A stretch of DNA of 64,000 nt, from assembly GCA_002049455.2 (NCBI GenBank), contig KV918794.1, positions 186,001 to 250,000 of the forward strand, given 5' to 3'. The first letter of the stretch is position 1, and each line of letters starts with the position of its first letter. The stretch comes from Porphyra umbilicalis. Lineage: Eukaryota; Rhodophyta; Bangiophyceae; Bangiales; Bangiaceae. A program made the translations under genes and the position numbers. Below the pieces are notes generated by a model. It did not search any database. It had not been told where the DNA came from and saw nothing but the letters and a program-made list of their open reading frames with translations. Shown piece after piece: positions 10,735-22,091 of the stretch.

Positions 10735-11010
10735 GGGGGCGGGCGAGGTGATGGGTGTCGGCGTGGCGGTGGGAGCGGGCGTGGTGGGGGGTGCCGTCGT
10801 GATGGTGGAAGCCGGCAAGGTTGTGGGTGCCGGCGTGGCGGTCGGAGCGGGCGATGTGGTGGGTGCCGGCGTGGCGGTGGGAGCCGGCGAAGTGGTGGGT
10901 GCCGGCGTGGCGGTCGGAGCGGCCGATGTGGTGGGTGCCGGCGTGGCGGTGGGAGCCGGCGAAGTGGTGGGTGCCGGCGTGGCGGTCGGAGCGGGCGATG
11001 TGGTGGGGGT
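10735..11010. repeat. 36-bp minisatellite, about 7 units, best units 10,822-11,005
   Basis: The unit reads GTGGTGGGTGCCGGCGTGGC, then GGT, then GGAGC and variable bases. Five near-identical 36-bp copies from ~10,822 follow two diverged ones. Alternate units share the same variants (GTCGGAGCGGGCGAT versus GTGGGAGCCGGCGAA), which implies a 72-bp higher-order period. Because 36 is divisible by 3, several frames are open across it. Confidence 0.9.
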
Positions 11011-12842
11011 GCGTGCGGTGTGCAAGACAGCGGAGCGGCGTCGCCTCCCGCTCTGTCTGTCCCCCAGTCGAGGACTCATCTCTTGAAAACTGTGTGTTAA
11101 GTCGCCCAGGGCTTACTAAGTCTCCTAATCGATCATACATCGGCGTACATTGTGGCGCAACCTCCGAGTCCTCGCTCCGGAAGTCGGAGGCAGTAATTGG
11201 AAACTGTCCATGCCTGCCAGAAAAAGTGGCAGGTGGGGGGGCTAGGAGGGAAGGATGGCAGGAAGGCCTGTGGTGCACCCACGTGGCTGCTGTGGCCCGG
11301 GCGGCCGGGGACGCCTTGGCTCATTCGGGCCATCCGCTGGGCAATGGCCCGGTTCAGTGCGTCGTTGCATGTCCGCCCTCCTCTGACCACTATTCAATAG
11401 TGTCAAGCGGGTGGGGGTTACAGCTCCGCAGAGCGCTGCAGGCAGTGAAGTATCCGAGGGCTCATATACTTACCAGCCCAGTACGCCCTTCGTGCCTAAC
11501 CTGCGGCTATTCGTCACCCCATTTAAAGAACAAGCATCACCGCCGAGATCTCCTAGCCACGAGAGCCGCCCCGCAGCTGTCTGCAGCCCCCCCATTGTCA
11601 ACCGGTGTCCTCTGCCTTCCCGTGGCCCGCTGGCGCCACTCTGGCTGCCCCCCCCACCGCAGGTCACATCTCCCGCCTATGGCTGTCGCCCAGCGGCCGG
11701 TCGGCGCCCCACCAGTGTCGGGTGCCTCCCCGTCGCCCGCTTTTGGTCGGTGTCTTCTCGCCGCCTGGTGCCGCCCTGCACCCGCCCCTCCCCAACACCC
11801 CTGCGGCATGCCGCCACCAGGCCCCTGTTACTGCGACTGTCGCTGGCAGCTGCCCCGCTGCTATCGCATTGTGCTTGGTTGGGGTGGCTGTGGTGTGGTG
11901 GAGTGCGCGCGCGGGTGCAGGGAGGAGTCTGCTCTTGTTTTATTCTTTCCCGCGTGTGTCATAGATGGAAACCGGGTGTGTCTCTGTACTCTTATTGTGC
12001 TTTTCAATTGAAGCGGTTGACCGTCGGATAACTCGGCGTCCCTCTGTTTCCCTCGCAGTCCACAGTGCAGGGGCGCAATACCTGGGCGAAGAGAGCATCT
12101 GCCCCACACCGTCATCTGCTTGGGCATCCACCATTGTGTGTGGCTGATAGAGGGGTCTAGCAGCGTGCCACGCTTCTGTAAGGCTAGTACACCCCACAAG
12201 AGTGCCGCGTGGGGGCTGGGTTAACACGCCACGTTCTCTAGGCTGTTTGCAGATGTACAAGATACGGCTTGTTCTGCTCAACACAATGCTCCGTGCTTCT
12301 GGAGGCAAGCGCATATAGAATGCTGATCAATGGGTAGGTTGGTCGGGCTGGAAGGGCGGCGGCAGCCTCAGACGGCCGGTACCTTGCTGAGCCCAAACAG
12401 GCATGGTGAATCCTTTTATACGCAAAACGACGCATACCATCAAGACCAGCACACTTGAAAGCACCCTGTAGGCTCCTTTCCATAAATGAGTGGTGCAGTC
12501 GTTTCGCACTTGATTCGTCCGGAAGTGCCCAATGCACCCCCGAAAGGGACACTACAGAAGGCCGGTACAGACCGGGAGAAGGGTTTACATAGGTAGTTTC
12601 AACTCTGGCCAAGCATGCTCAGGAGGAATAGAGTACCCAGGACGAGACTGGCGCTATTGATTTTTTCGAAAAAAAACGATTGGAACTGCCGTCGGCGGAA
12701 AGGGAAGCGCAAACGGGCATTCAGCTGGAATGCGCAGTGTCAGATGTGCATGTGATACTCTGGATTGGCCAGTGTCAACAGCGATCTGCGGTTTACACTG
12801 AAGCAATCAATTCGTGAGGGGGCGCGGCATCCGTCCTGCTCA
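11011..12842. other. Region with no confident gene
   Basis: The most protein-like frame is 12238-12612 on the minus strand (124 codons, VETTYVNPSPGLYRPS onwards, mixed composition), with no recognised family. A block at ~11,190-11,240 is the inverted homologue of ~14,549-14,600; both contain CCACCTGCCA and TTCTGGCAGGCATGGA. The stretch 12,655-12,800 is related to 59,519-59,740. Confidence 0.35.
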
Positions 12843-13531
12843 CACGCCCAGTTAAGACACCCCTGAGGCGGACATTAGGATTGCCGGCCATTCATTGGCC
12901 AGATCGGTGGGTGTCAGACACTTTTCACTTGTCCAGCGGTTGGAACCAGCTTTCTGAAGACGTGTCCCAACCGTAGCTGGCAGCAGGCGCACCAGGGCGT
13001 CTTGGGGCATTCACAGCACACGTGTTTCTTCCAATATGCGACAAATCGAAAGTCTACCTGCTGAACCATGCGAATCACGTCGATCTGGAGCAAGCCGGAT
13101 CGCCATCACGCTCGTTGCAGACCGGGCCATGTTGAGCACTATGATGACTCTGGATAGTCTTCCTTTTTGGATGAGCCTATGATCGAAGGACGGGGGGGTA
13201 GTAGCTTGGGTTCTATGATACGGATGGGGAACGAGGTGACATCAATGCGTCAAGGTGGGACAATCTTTTCATCAGAGGTAGCGTGAGAAGAGCAGCAGCT
13301 ACAAGAAAACGAGGACGTCAAAAGTGGGTTGCAGACCACGTAGCATTGTTCACCACGAGCTTCTCTATCATTGTTCGTCACGATCAGTAACAAAAGTATC
13401 TGCATTTTACCTGCTTTTTTGCGCTTCTTATGTGTACGCCTCTTGGTACCGTGGAGACGGTACGAGTTTCACGTGTACGCTGTAATGATGCAACGTGTCC
13501 GCATCCTATTGTCCGCCCTTAACTGGGCGTG
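12843..13531 (+). mobile_element. Non-autonomous TIR element, ~690 bp, copy A
   Basis: It begins CACGCCCAGTTAAG and ends CTTAACTGGGCGTG. Just inside, GGCGGACATTAGGAT (left, after a 10-bp insertion) matches ATCCTATTGTCCGCC (right). CTCA flanks both sides (12839-12842 and 13532-13535), a 4-bp target duplication. It encodes no protein. Copies B and C in this window are near-identical along the full length. Confidence 0.88.
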
Positions 13532-15086
13532 CTCAGTGGATCTGTACCTTCACCCCCCCCCCGACTTCGTCACTGGTCACCCGCCAGCCTCTCTCCACAA
13601 CACCTTAGTCCGGTTTTGTGCTGTTCTGTTTCCTTCTGTCTCGACACCATGACCCCCTTGAGTACCACCCCCTCTCTCCCCTAGTAACCACCACCCCCCG
13701 TCCAGCACACCGTCACCGGCACACCGAGACGGCCAACAGGGGGAGGCGACCAGCAGTGAGAAGGCGCCCACTAGCGGGGGGCGTGCCCTGCGGCGCCGGC
13801 GGCAGCCAGAGTGGGCCACCGCGGAGAACAAGGCGGCGCCAACCACAGCAGGCGCGGCGAGCGGCAACGCGGGCAGCCAGCGACTGGGGCGGCGGCAGCC
13901 AACAGTGTAGACGGTGGCGCGTGGCGGCCAGCTACGGCCAGCGGCGGGCGCGGCGGCAAGCGGCGGGGGCGGCGGCAGCCAGCGGCGGGGGCGGCGGCAG
14001 CCAGCGGCGGGGGCGGCGGCAGCCAGCGGCGGGGGCGGCGGCAAGCGTCGGCGGGGCGGCGACCTGCGGCGCGGTCGGTGGCCGCCACGAGGCGGCAGCC
14101 AGCGGGACGGACGGTAGCCAGCGGCGGGGCGGCAGCCAGATGGGCGGGGGGGGGGGCGGCTGCGGCCAGCGGCGGTGGCTGGCAGGAGCGACGCGGCGTC
14201 GGCCAGGCGGTCCTGTCTCGAATGGGGGCGCTCATGGCTAGTTAATATAGGAACGGTGCATGTGCATATTAGGGAACGGGGAATGGAAGAGCTAGGTCAA
14301 GGACCGGACGCAATGCGACAACTTCACTGCCGGCCAGACCCTCGAGGTGCCCTCAGTAGCAAAACGCCTATCTATAAATAGGTCAGAGCACTGTCATCTG
14401 ACCCTGGCGAGGCCTGGGCCCGGACCTTGGCCCGGGCCAAAAGTATAGAAACGGAAGGGCCTGAAAATTGGCGTTGACATCAGCGAGGCCACGTGTGGCC
14501 ACGCTGGTGCGTCGCCCGATCCGCTGAGGAGCGCTTAGAGGCCAGCATTCAACCCCACCTGCCAGAATTCTGGCAGGCATGGATGATTTTCGATTACTAC
14601 AGTACATGGGAAGTCGGCGCCGCATGTGGCGCCCGCCACATCGTTCCACCAATGGGAGCGACGCCACATCCGATGTGGCGCGCACCGAAGCAAACTTGGA
14701 ACGGGCCGGACAGAACGCTGTGGGCGGATGGTGATTTTTCCAGACAAGAACCCGGAACGTTCGGCGTTCGTTCGCCGAACGAACACTCGAACGACAGCCG
14801 AATGACTCAGTGGTCGTTCGGGCTCGTCCGGGGCCGTTCGGGTTTCGTCTAAGGGCACCAGGTTTCTGACAATCACGGGAGCCGCTACGAGAGGGGGCAG
14901 GCATGGGGAACACTGTATTTACAGATGAATACATAACCAAAACAGCCGATGACTCGGCTGAACACAACGTCTCCATGATTTGAATTGACGCAAGACGCAA
15001 AATCGAGGGCGGCCCTGACACGCCGGCTTTCGCGCTGATTGTTTGGGGAGAGACGGTGAGGCGGATTGAGGCTGGCGGGTGGCACC
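13532..15086. other. Intergenic; GGCGGC low-complexity tract 13,740-14,190
   Basis: From ~13,740 to 14,190 the plus strand is built from GGCGGCGGCAGCCAGC-like units. This is the reverse complement of the CCG-rich tract at 57.2-59.2 kb. The overlapping open frames on both strands are a by-product of composition. From 14,250 to 15,086 composition is balanced and no gene is seen. A stretch at 14,755-14,850 is rich in TTCG/CGAA repeats. Confidence 0.5.
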
Positions 15087-16360
15087 CACCCCTAGTTAAG
15101 GCCCAGTGTCGGGGCTCCTCTGGGTTTCTCAGCGTCTCATTCGCTGCAGCATCAATTTCAGCTTGCCATTGGCAGATGCATGTGAGTCAGCACCGTTCAA
15201 TGGAATGTTGTAGATTCCGCTGCTTTTTCTATTGAAAGGAAACGTGTCGTATGTTATATTCTCCTGTGGCCACTCTGACCAGTGTCGAAGATGACAGAAT
15301 GTTGGTCGCCTCTCGTCGATGGCGACCCGTTTTTCTCATCTTTGGAGGGCAAATGCGCGCTTTTACCGTCCCGATACGGCCGCTTGGCTCCAGTCGCACA
15401 ACACCAAAACGGGTGTCCAGGCCTCTGCTCCCTCTCTGCAACCGCTCTCCTCGTCCAACCCACCTCCTCGGCTCCTCTTTCCTGCCCGCGGGGATGCCTC
15501 CCTACCCCGTTCCGGGGGCCGCCCGCCCGTCGGTATCAGCCACACTCCTGTACACACGGTACTGCTGTGCGCGCACACGCCTCTCGCCTCGGTCGGTGCC
15601 TCCGAGTTACGTTTTGCTTCTGTGGTCGTGCACCCCCCCCTCCCACATGAGGCCACACATCCCCTCCCCCCACATGAGGCCATACACCCCCCCCCGCCCG
15701 CGGCCACTCAACGCCCCCCCCGATGCGGGTTTCCACCCCCCTCCCCCCCACCCCCGTTTGGCGATCCCCCCCCCCACGTGTCCATACCTTTCGTCGTTGG
15801 GGTCTGACACGGCTATCCGAGGACTCTGTTAGAACCCAGCACGACGCCGTACACGGTCGTGGCTCTGTGTACACCCGCATCTCCCTCGAACGCACACATA
15901 AACCCCGGCTGCCTCCCTACAGAAAAATCGCAGAACAAGAGAAACAAACGTACACCATGTGGCCATCGTTGCGGTCCATAACCTTCCTTCCTGTCCTCCT
16001 CTGGGTCCACCGCGCGCAGACTTGGATGGTTGTGACGGTGCGTGTCCGCTCGCCGCGCATAGACGCGATCAGTGCGTCTTAGCAGGAGGCTGCTGACACG
16101 ATCGGCGCGCCCCGACCGCACAGGGCGCTCTACTGTGAGCGGTCAATCCAGCACTCGAAAAGGACTCGGACGATGAATGAATCATTTGGAAGCTCTTCTT
16201 GTCTGTATCACTGCCGTCTGGGGACCCCCCCCCAGAGACCCCGTCCTGACGGTTTTATTTGGTACGCGTACCAAATAACTCAGAGCCTACCGGAATTCCC
16301 AACGTGGCTCCGGGATCTGTGTAATGCTGAGACCCAGAAGAGCCACCTTAACTAGGGGTG
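15087..16360. mobile_element. TIR element, 1,274 bp, related to the 690-bp family
   Basis: The ends are CACCCCTAGTTAAGG (15087-15101) and its exact complement CCTTAACTAGGGGTG (16346-16360). The termini resemble those of the 690-bp elements (CACGCCCAGTTAAGG). CAC is shared by both flanks, and the left flank reads CACC. Frames inside are Pro/Thr-rich and of low complexity, with no transposase recognised. Copy B of the 690-bp element is inserted at its right edge. Confidence 0.7.
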
Positions 16361-16363
16361 CAC

Positions 16364-17053
16364 CACGCCCAATTAAGCGCGGACATTAGGATGCGGACAC
16401 GTTGCATCATTACAGCGTACACGTGAAACTCGTACCGTCTGCACGGTACCAAGAGGCGTACACAAAAGAAGCGCAAAAAAGCAGGTAAAATGCAGATACT
16501 TCTGTTACTGATCGTGACGTACAATGATAGAGAAGCTCGTGGTGAACAATGCTACGTGGTTTGCAACCCACTTTTGACGTCCTCGTTTTCTTGTAGCTGC
16601 TGCTCTTCTCACGCTACCTCTGATGAAAAGATTGTCCCACCTTGACGCATTGATGTCACCTCGTTCCCCATCCGTATCATAGAACCCAAGCTACTACCCC
16701 CCCCGTCCTTCGATCATAGGCTCATCCAAAAAGGAAGACTATCCAGAGTCATCATAGTGCTCAACATGGCCCGGTCTGCAACGAGCGTGATGGCGATCCG
16801 GCTTGCTCCAGATCGACGCGATTCGCATGGTTCAGCAGGTAGACTTTCGATTTGTCGCATATTGGAAGAAACACGTGTGCTGTGAATGCCCCAAGACGCC
16901 CTGATGCGCCTGCTGCCAGCTACGGTTGGGACACGTCTTCAGAAAGCTGGTTCCAACCGCTGGACAAGTGAAAAGTGTCTGACACCCACGGATCTGGCCA
17001 ATGAATGGCCGGCAATCCTAATGTCCGCCTCAGGGGTGTCTTAACTGGGCGTG
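16364..17053 (-). mobile_element. Non-autonomous TIR element, ~690 bp, copy B (inverted)
   Basis: The sequence is the reverse complement of copy A over its whole length, with CACGCCCAATTAAG at the left edge and CTTAACTGGGCGTG at the right. GCAC flanks both ends (16360-16363 and 17054-17057), a 4-bp target duplication. The insertion sits at the right terminus of the 1,274-bp element, so it is younger than that element. Confidence 0.88.
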
Positions 17054-17089
17054 GCACGGGTGCAACACCAAGTGCGGCCCGGCCCGGCT

Positions 17090-19199
17090 TTATGAAGGCG
17101 GCGCACCGGTCCACCAGTACCCGTTGGTGTACCCATTCGCCGTTGCCTCGCCGGCTCCCGGCGCCTGCGGCACTTCATCGGCCGCGGAAGCGCCTGGCCA
17201 CCCCGGCAGCGTTGCGTGCGCGCGCGAGTCAAAGTGGTGGAGCAGGGAGCTCCGCCACTTGAAGCGCTTCGTACAACCGGGGATGGGGCAGTGAAAGGGC
17301 GTCGCCGTCCCGTGCTGTGGGGCGCCAGCCAGCCGGCACCGGGCACGCGTAGAGTCATCCACAGGGCAAGACGCGGGGCGTGGCGGCGTCCACACAATAG
17401 CAAACGTGGCAGGTGGTTAGTCGCGTGTCGCGAGTCGAGCGGCGCGCCGCCCCAATGCTTTTGCATGGCTTGCCGCTGACACAAAGCCCCCCACCCCGCG
17501 CGCGCCCCTCCTCACCGACCATCACACCTACCTTGCCGCTATGAATCTTGAGGTTGTATCGCCGCGGCGTCGAGTACCCACACCCGCGCACGGGGCACCA
17601 ATACCGCACGCCTCGCCGTTGCGTGCCCGCGGCGCCGGCATCATTACCCCCGCCTGTGGTGGCCACCCCAACGCCCGCCGTAGCCAACGGTGGGGCCGTC
17701 AATGCCAGCCGTGGGGGGTACCGCTCGTGCCACCGTGCCGCCCCGACAGCCGTGGTGGTGGTGGAGCCCACGCCCACCCCCGCCAGCTCCCCGCCGTGCA
17801 GCCAGCTCACATGGCGGGTGCGCGTCCGCAGCGCGTCTGCGACGATCGTGCGTAACCGCCAGTGCGCAGCCGGGTCCGCCAAGGAAAACTCTTGGCGGCA
17901 TGACGGAGGGCCGGCCGAGTGGGCGACTTCCCTGGCGGGCTGCCCGTCCCGCCCGGGGGCCGACGTCAGCATGGGTGACGGCACGATGGCCTCCCCATAG
18001 GAGCCGAGAGAAAAACTAAAGAGTTTGGCCAGAGACACCCCCAGTGGCCCAGCGCCCGGGGCGGCCCCAAACCCTGGCGGCGCCGCCGACCCCTGCTCCC
18101 GCACCTTGATCGATCGGAAGCTCAGCAGCAGCATGGCGTCCCCCCCTGGGCGGGGCGGCCGTTGAAAGATGGAGAAGCCGTGCTTTTGCAGCACCCCCGC
18201 CGGGTTGTAGCCAAACCACGCGAGGAACACCTTGCCTTGGTCGTCTTGCCCCAGGGACAGCACCTCAAACGTGGCCATGTCCATGACGACCCGGTGCACG
18301 GGCGGCCACACGTGGTCCCCATTGTGGCGGACGCGCACGGACTCGACGTAGACGACGCAGAGGAGTTGCGTCTCCTAGTCCCAGTGGACGGGCACGTAGA
18401 TGCCCATCGAGTCATTGATGACGGTGGAACAGTCGTCAACGTCGGCGTCGTCGCCGACGGTGCTGGCGGCAGCGTCGGCATTGGCGGCAGCCGCATGAAC
18501 GTTGGGCGCAGCGGCGCCAGGGACAGAGCCGACCGGGGTCGGCGGGATGGCCGACGAGGGCCCTGCCCACCGGTCGCCGCCCCATTGGGCGCCAGCTGCC
18601 CCAGGATGAGAGCCGACGAGAGGCGGCGGGAAGGGGGGGGCAGGGACGGCTGACGGCAACCCAGACCACCGGCCGTCGCCCCACTGGGCATCCGCGGCGG
18701 CCGCGTCAGCGCCGACCGCTGTCGCCGCAGTGGGCGACGGGGGCGCGGCCCACCGGTCGTCGCCCCACTCGGCGGCGGCGGGCGTCTGCGGGCGAGCCGC
18801 GCGAGCCTCCGTCGGCGACGCTGGCGGCGCCGCCGCCCCCTGCACCGCCCCTCCCCCCGGCGCGGGTGCCCCCGCCGACGCGTCTGCCGCGGTCGGCGCC
18901 CGCGGCGCCCCCGTTGACGTTGCGACAATCACCTGCACGCGCGAGCGGATGACGAGCGCCTCGGCGAGGTGGGCGGGCGACACGCCGTCCAAATGCGACC
19001 ACGTCCGCGGCCCGACTGCCGCCGTCGGCAACAGCGGCGCAAGCCACGCCGCCACGGGCGGCGACGCAGAGGCGAGGCGGAATTCGGTCCAGCTCGCCAG
19101 CTCGGCGGCCGACACGTAGCGGGGGGAGCGCGGGCCACATGAGCCGAGGGAGGCCGCCCACGCACGGGCGGGGGTGTCGCCCGCGTCTCGGGTCGCCAT
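17090..19199 (-). pseudogene. C2H2 zinc-finger protein, two exons, interrupted by one TAG
   Basis: Exon 1 runs from the ATG at 19199 to 17532, exon 2 from 17314 to the TAA at 17090. N-terminal ~100 residues: mixed (ELASWTEFRLAS, RTWSHLDGVSPAHLAEAL). Residues ~140-230: three diverged repeats around WGDDRWAAP, WGDGRWSGL and WGGDRWAGP. After VPVHWD comes an in-frame TAG (18377-18375). The same frame then continues with well-mixed sequence (LLCVVYVESVRVRHNGDHVW, FLAWFGYNPAGVLQKHGFSI). The C-terminus has two fingers: C-x4-C-x12-H-x3-H, whose last His comes from exon 2, and C-x4-C-x12-H-x5-H (FHCPIPGCTKRFKWRS). The linker is HGTATPF, like the usual HTGEKPF. Probable nuclear DNA-binding protein. The TAG could instead be part of an unrecognised intron or a sequence error. 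Confidence 0.65.
17315..17531 (-). other. Intron splitting zinc finger 1, 217 nt
   Basis: The donor is AAG|GTAGGT at 17531. A perfect CTAAC branch-point-like motif follows, and the acceptor is GCCCCACAG|CAC at 17315. Joining restores C-x4-C-x12-H-SGK-H exactly, with the second zinc-binding His as the first codon of exon 2. That makes the splice call unusually strong. Confidence 0.85.
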
Positions 19200-22091
19200 G
19201 CTGCCGGCAAGCTGGGGGGGGGCGGGCGGAGGGGGCACGGGGCGGCCGCGACGGGGGCTGTTGTGACGCGGGTCGGGTCACGGTCGGGGTGAGGGGGAGA
19301 GACGACCCCCCGCAGCCGGGCGGCGGAGAAAGGGGTGATTTGACTCGATGTGGGGCGGCGCAGCGGGCCACACGCGGCGGCACCGGGGCAACACCCCGTT
19401 GCCGTGCGCGCCGTCGGCGGCTGCGGTGCTTTATGGGAAACGGGGTGCCGAGGATCTTGGCGCTCGGGCACACGCGCACCAACCCGTAGGGCGCGGATCG
19501 GGCGCCAGCAGGGCGGGGTCGACCTGCCGCAGGCGCGTCACCCGGTCGTGGCAATAGCGCCGGCGGGTGGGAGCCAGTTGCGTCTCCGCCGTCATGGCCG
19601 CGGCATGCCCCCAGACGGGGCTAAGGCGGGTGCGAGAAACGGCTGGGGGGCCCCGTGTGGGGCGCCGACTGGCAACGTTGGGCGTCCTTGCATTGAGCGC
19701 CAACACGGCGGTCCTCGCCGGCAGCTGCTACCTGCCAATCGTCTCCTTTAGATGAATCGCTCATCAAGGCACATCAAGCCCCATCGGCCATCGAGATGTG
19801 GAATCGGTGGGCGTTTTTGACCCCATCGAGAAGACGCATCGACAGCCATTCTTGATGGCGGTTGAGTGCTCGAGCGCAGAAACAACTCGATGAGCGAACA
19901 GTGCCAAGATACAACTGACTGACATTTTTGACGCGAGAGAGCACTTGCGAGAAGACTGTTATCAGGATCTCATTGGGCCAGCACAGAAGGTAAAAATCAG
20001 AAGTGGCGACTCACGAGGCTTGCGCAATGCTGTTTCATTGATAGAAGATGTATCATTTTCGTCATTAACGGAGATAGACTTGAATGCAAGACAAGCAGAT
20101 GGAGCGTGATCGTGCACTTCTCTGGTAAGTCGATGTGGTAATTGAGCACTGCGACGTCGTTGCGACCGCCTGACCTCGTTGTCTTCTTCCGGGGAACACA
20201 CGACCACCCTGTTGCGACTTAAGCTTGAAAGGCGGCGGATCTCCTCGTCCCGCGCAGTGCGGTCTGGCTGGAAGCATAGAACAAGGGACTCTGACAATGC
20301 AAAAAGTCCGCTATATGCACAGTCATTGAGTAGGTGCAGAGCCTTCCATATCTATTCGGATCGGCCGAAACGAACGAGCTCGTCGTTATCGGCTGCACAG
20401 CCTCATCGGAACTTGGAAGCGAAGATGGCGGCCGGAGCAGTGTCGAACAAGACGACGCCTCCACGGCGGTTGCGTGGTACTTAGAGAAAGAGTTTTGTAT
20501 TGACCTTAAAGTATCCGCATCAGATGTGAACAATCGCGCCCAAGCTGGTTGTTAGTGTGCTGAGGCACATGACTCTCCCGAGATCGAATCAATATGCAAG
20601 CTCTTGTTTCGATGGCAAACCAGCTCATCGAGGCCAGAACTCATCGAGATCGCATCGGCATTATATCGAGAACCCCTTTCGATGGCCTGGCCGGGGCCCA
20701 TCGAAACTAGGCCTGGATGGGGGTTTCATCGGAAGGACACGATGGGCAGCTGGACGTGGTGGCACGGGGCGCGGTGGGGATTAGCCGCAAACGCAATTGC
20801 CGCGACCGTATTCGTCCTTCTGGGGTGCGCCGTCCCCCCCACCCACGTTGGGCTTGGCGGTACTCTGCACCGACGAGGTGACCGGGGTCGGTGGGTCGCG
20901 GGTCTCGAGGGCGCTTCAGAGTGGACCCATGCGGGCCCTCCCTCCCTGCCGCCGAGCCAGGATGGGAGCGAGGTGTGTTGCTTGTGGGCCCCCGCCGGCC
21001 CACACCCAGTTGGAGAACGTGGCCCAGAGCCTGTAGGGCCTAATCACTCGCAGCCTGTGTTCGGCACGTGAATGACTATGGAGAGCACAGTCCGTACAGA
21101 TCACGACCGCCCTGTTCCCGACATCCATCAGCTCACGCGACAAGGGCAGCGAAGGGGCCGTAGATCCGGGCGTGCACTTCGTGCGGCGCGATCCTCCGTG
21201 GTTGGGGTCCAGCGTGGTTTCGACGCATAGGATCCGCAGAGACGGGTCGCTTTACACTCTATCAGACGCCTGAGATGATCAAGCCTTTGGGGACGGCTGA
21301 CCAATCAGAAAAAACTCTGAACCGATGACGCGACGCACGAGGCTGCGTTTACGGGTATCGGAGGGAATGCACGACTCTTCCAGCTCACGCTACCAGCCAA
21401 CCTTCGTGACAACAGTTTCTGCATGTCGCAGTCATGCCCCCTGACATGCACTCACGGCGGCTGGAGGGCCGGTGTAGGGAAGCAAAAGGCTGACGAGGCA
21501 TGTAAAGCAGGAGCCTCTGTGGCCCTCTCGTCCACTGCGGGGCACGACTTTCGTTAAGGCTGCTCTTCTGGGTCTGAGCATTACATCGCAGGATGAAAAG
21601 GCAAGCTACAACGTGCTAAAATTTGACTGGTCAACACGAAGTATCCCTCTCACAGGGGTCGTAGAGGCCACAACAGGGGACGTCCCCTGTGTGTGTGTGC
21701 CACAACAGGGGACGTCCCCTGTTTTGGCCTCTACGACCCCTGTGAGGGCGGTGACACCCGTATCAATTTCGGCCTGTGAAGGCTCTGTGAAAGAGGTGCC
21801 TGACGATCCAGGATGAGCCGTGGGCGGTGACTTGATCTGACGAATCACGTCTTGCTCGTGCGTTGTTGCGCCCGTTGTCCGCAGTCGTTTTTGTATGCGC
21901 CGTGGTGATCGCTGTGCCGTTGCCATCTCCCAGTGGTGGGGCTTAATATGTCAAAGAATAACGAAGACCGGACGTACGCTTTGTCGCACGGTAGTCGTAC
22001 AGGTTAGTGTAGAGTCAGTGCAGGGGGGGAGGTGGGCTTGGGGGGGAGGGGGGAGGCGCGTACGACCCGAGCACAGGGCGGGAAACAACGC
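19200..22091. other. Intergenic, no confident gene
   Basis: 19.2-19.75 kb is GC-rich upstream DNA of the zinc-finger gene. 19.8-21.6 kb has balanced composition with only short frames; a minus-strand piece at 19,962-20,297 (RTARDEEIRRLSSLSRNRVV) looks protein-like, but nothing supports it further. The foldback at 21,649-21,746 is listed separately. Confidence 0.35.
21649..21746. repeat. Nested foldback: 22-bp arms enclosing two 18-bp palindromes
   Basis: Outer arm 21649-21670 (CTCACAGGGGTCGTAGAGGC, then CA) is exactly complementary to 21725-21746. Between them ACAGGGGACGTCCCCTGT, itself a perfect palindrome, occurs twice, separated by a GT-rich spacer. Confidence 0.9.

Noticed and set aside
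10735-11010. CRISPR-like array
   Set aside because: The repeats are contiguous without unique spacers; it is a minisatellite.
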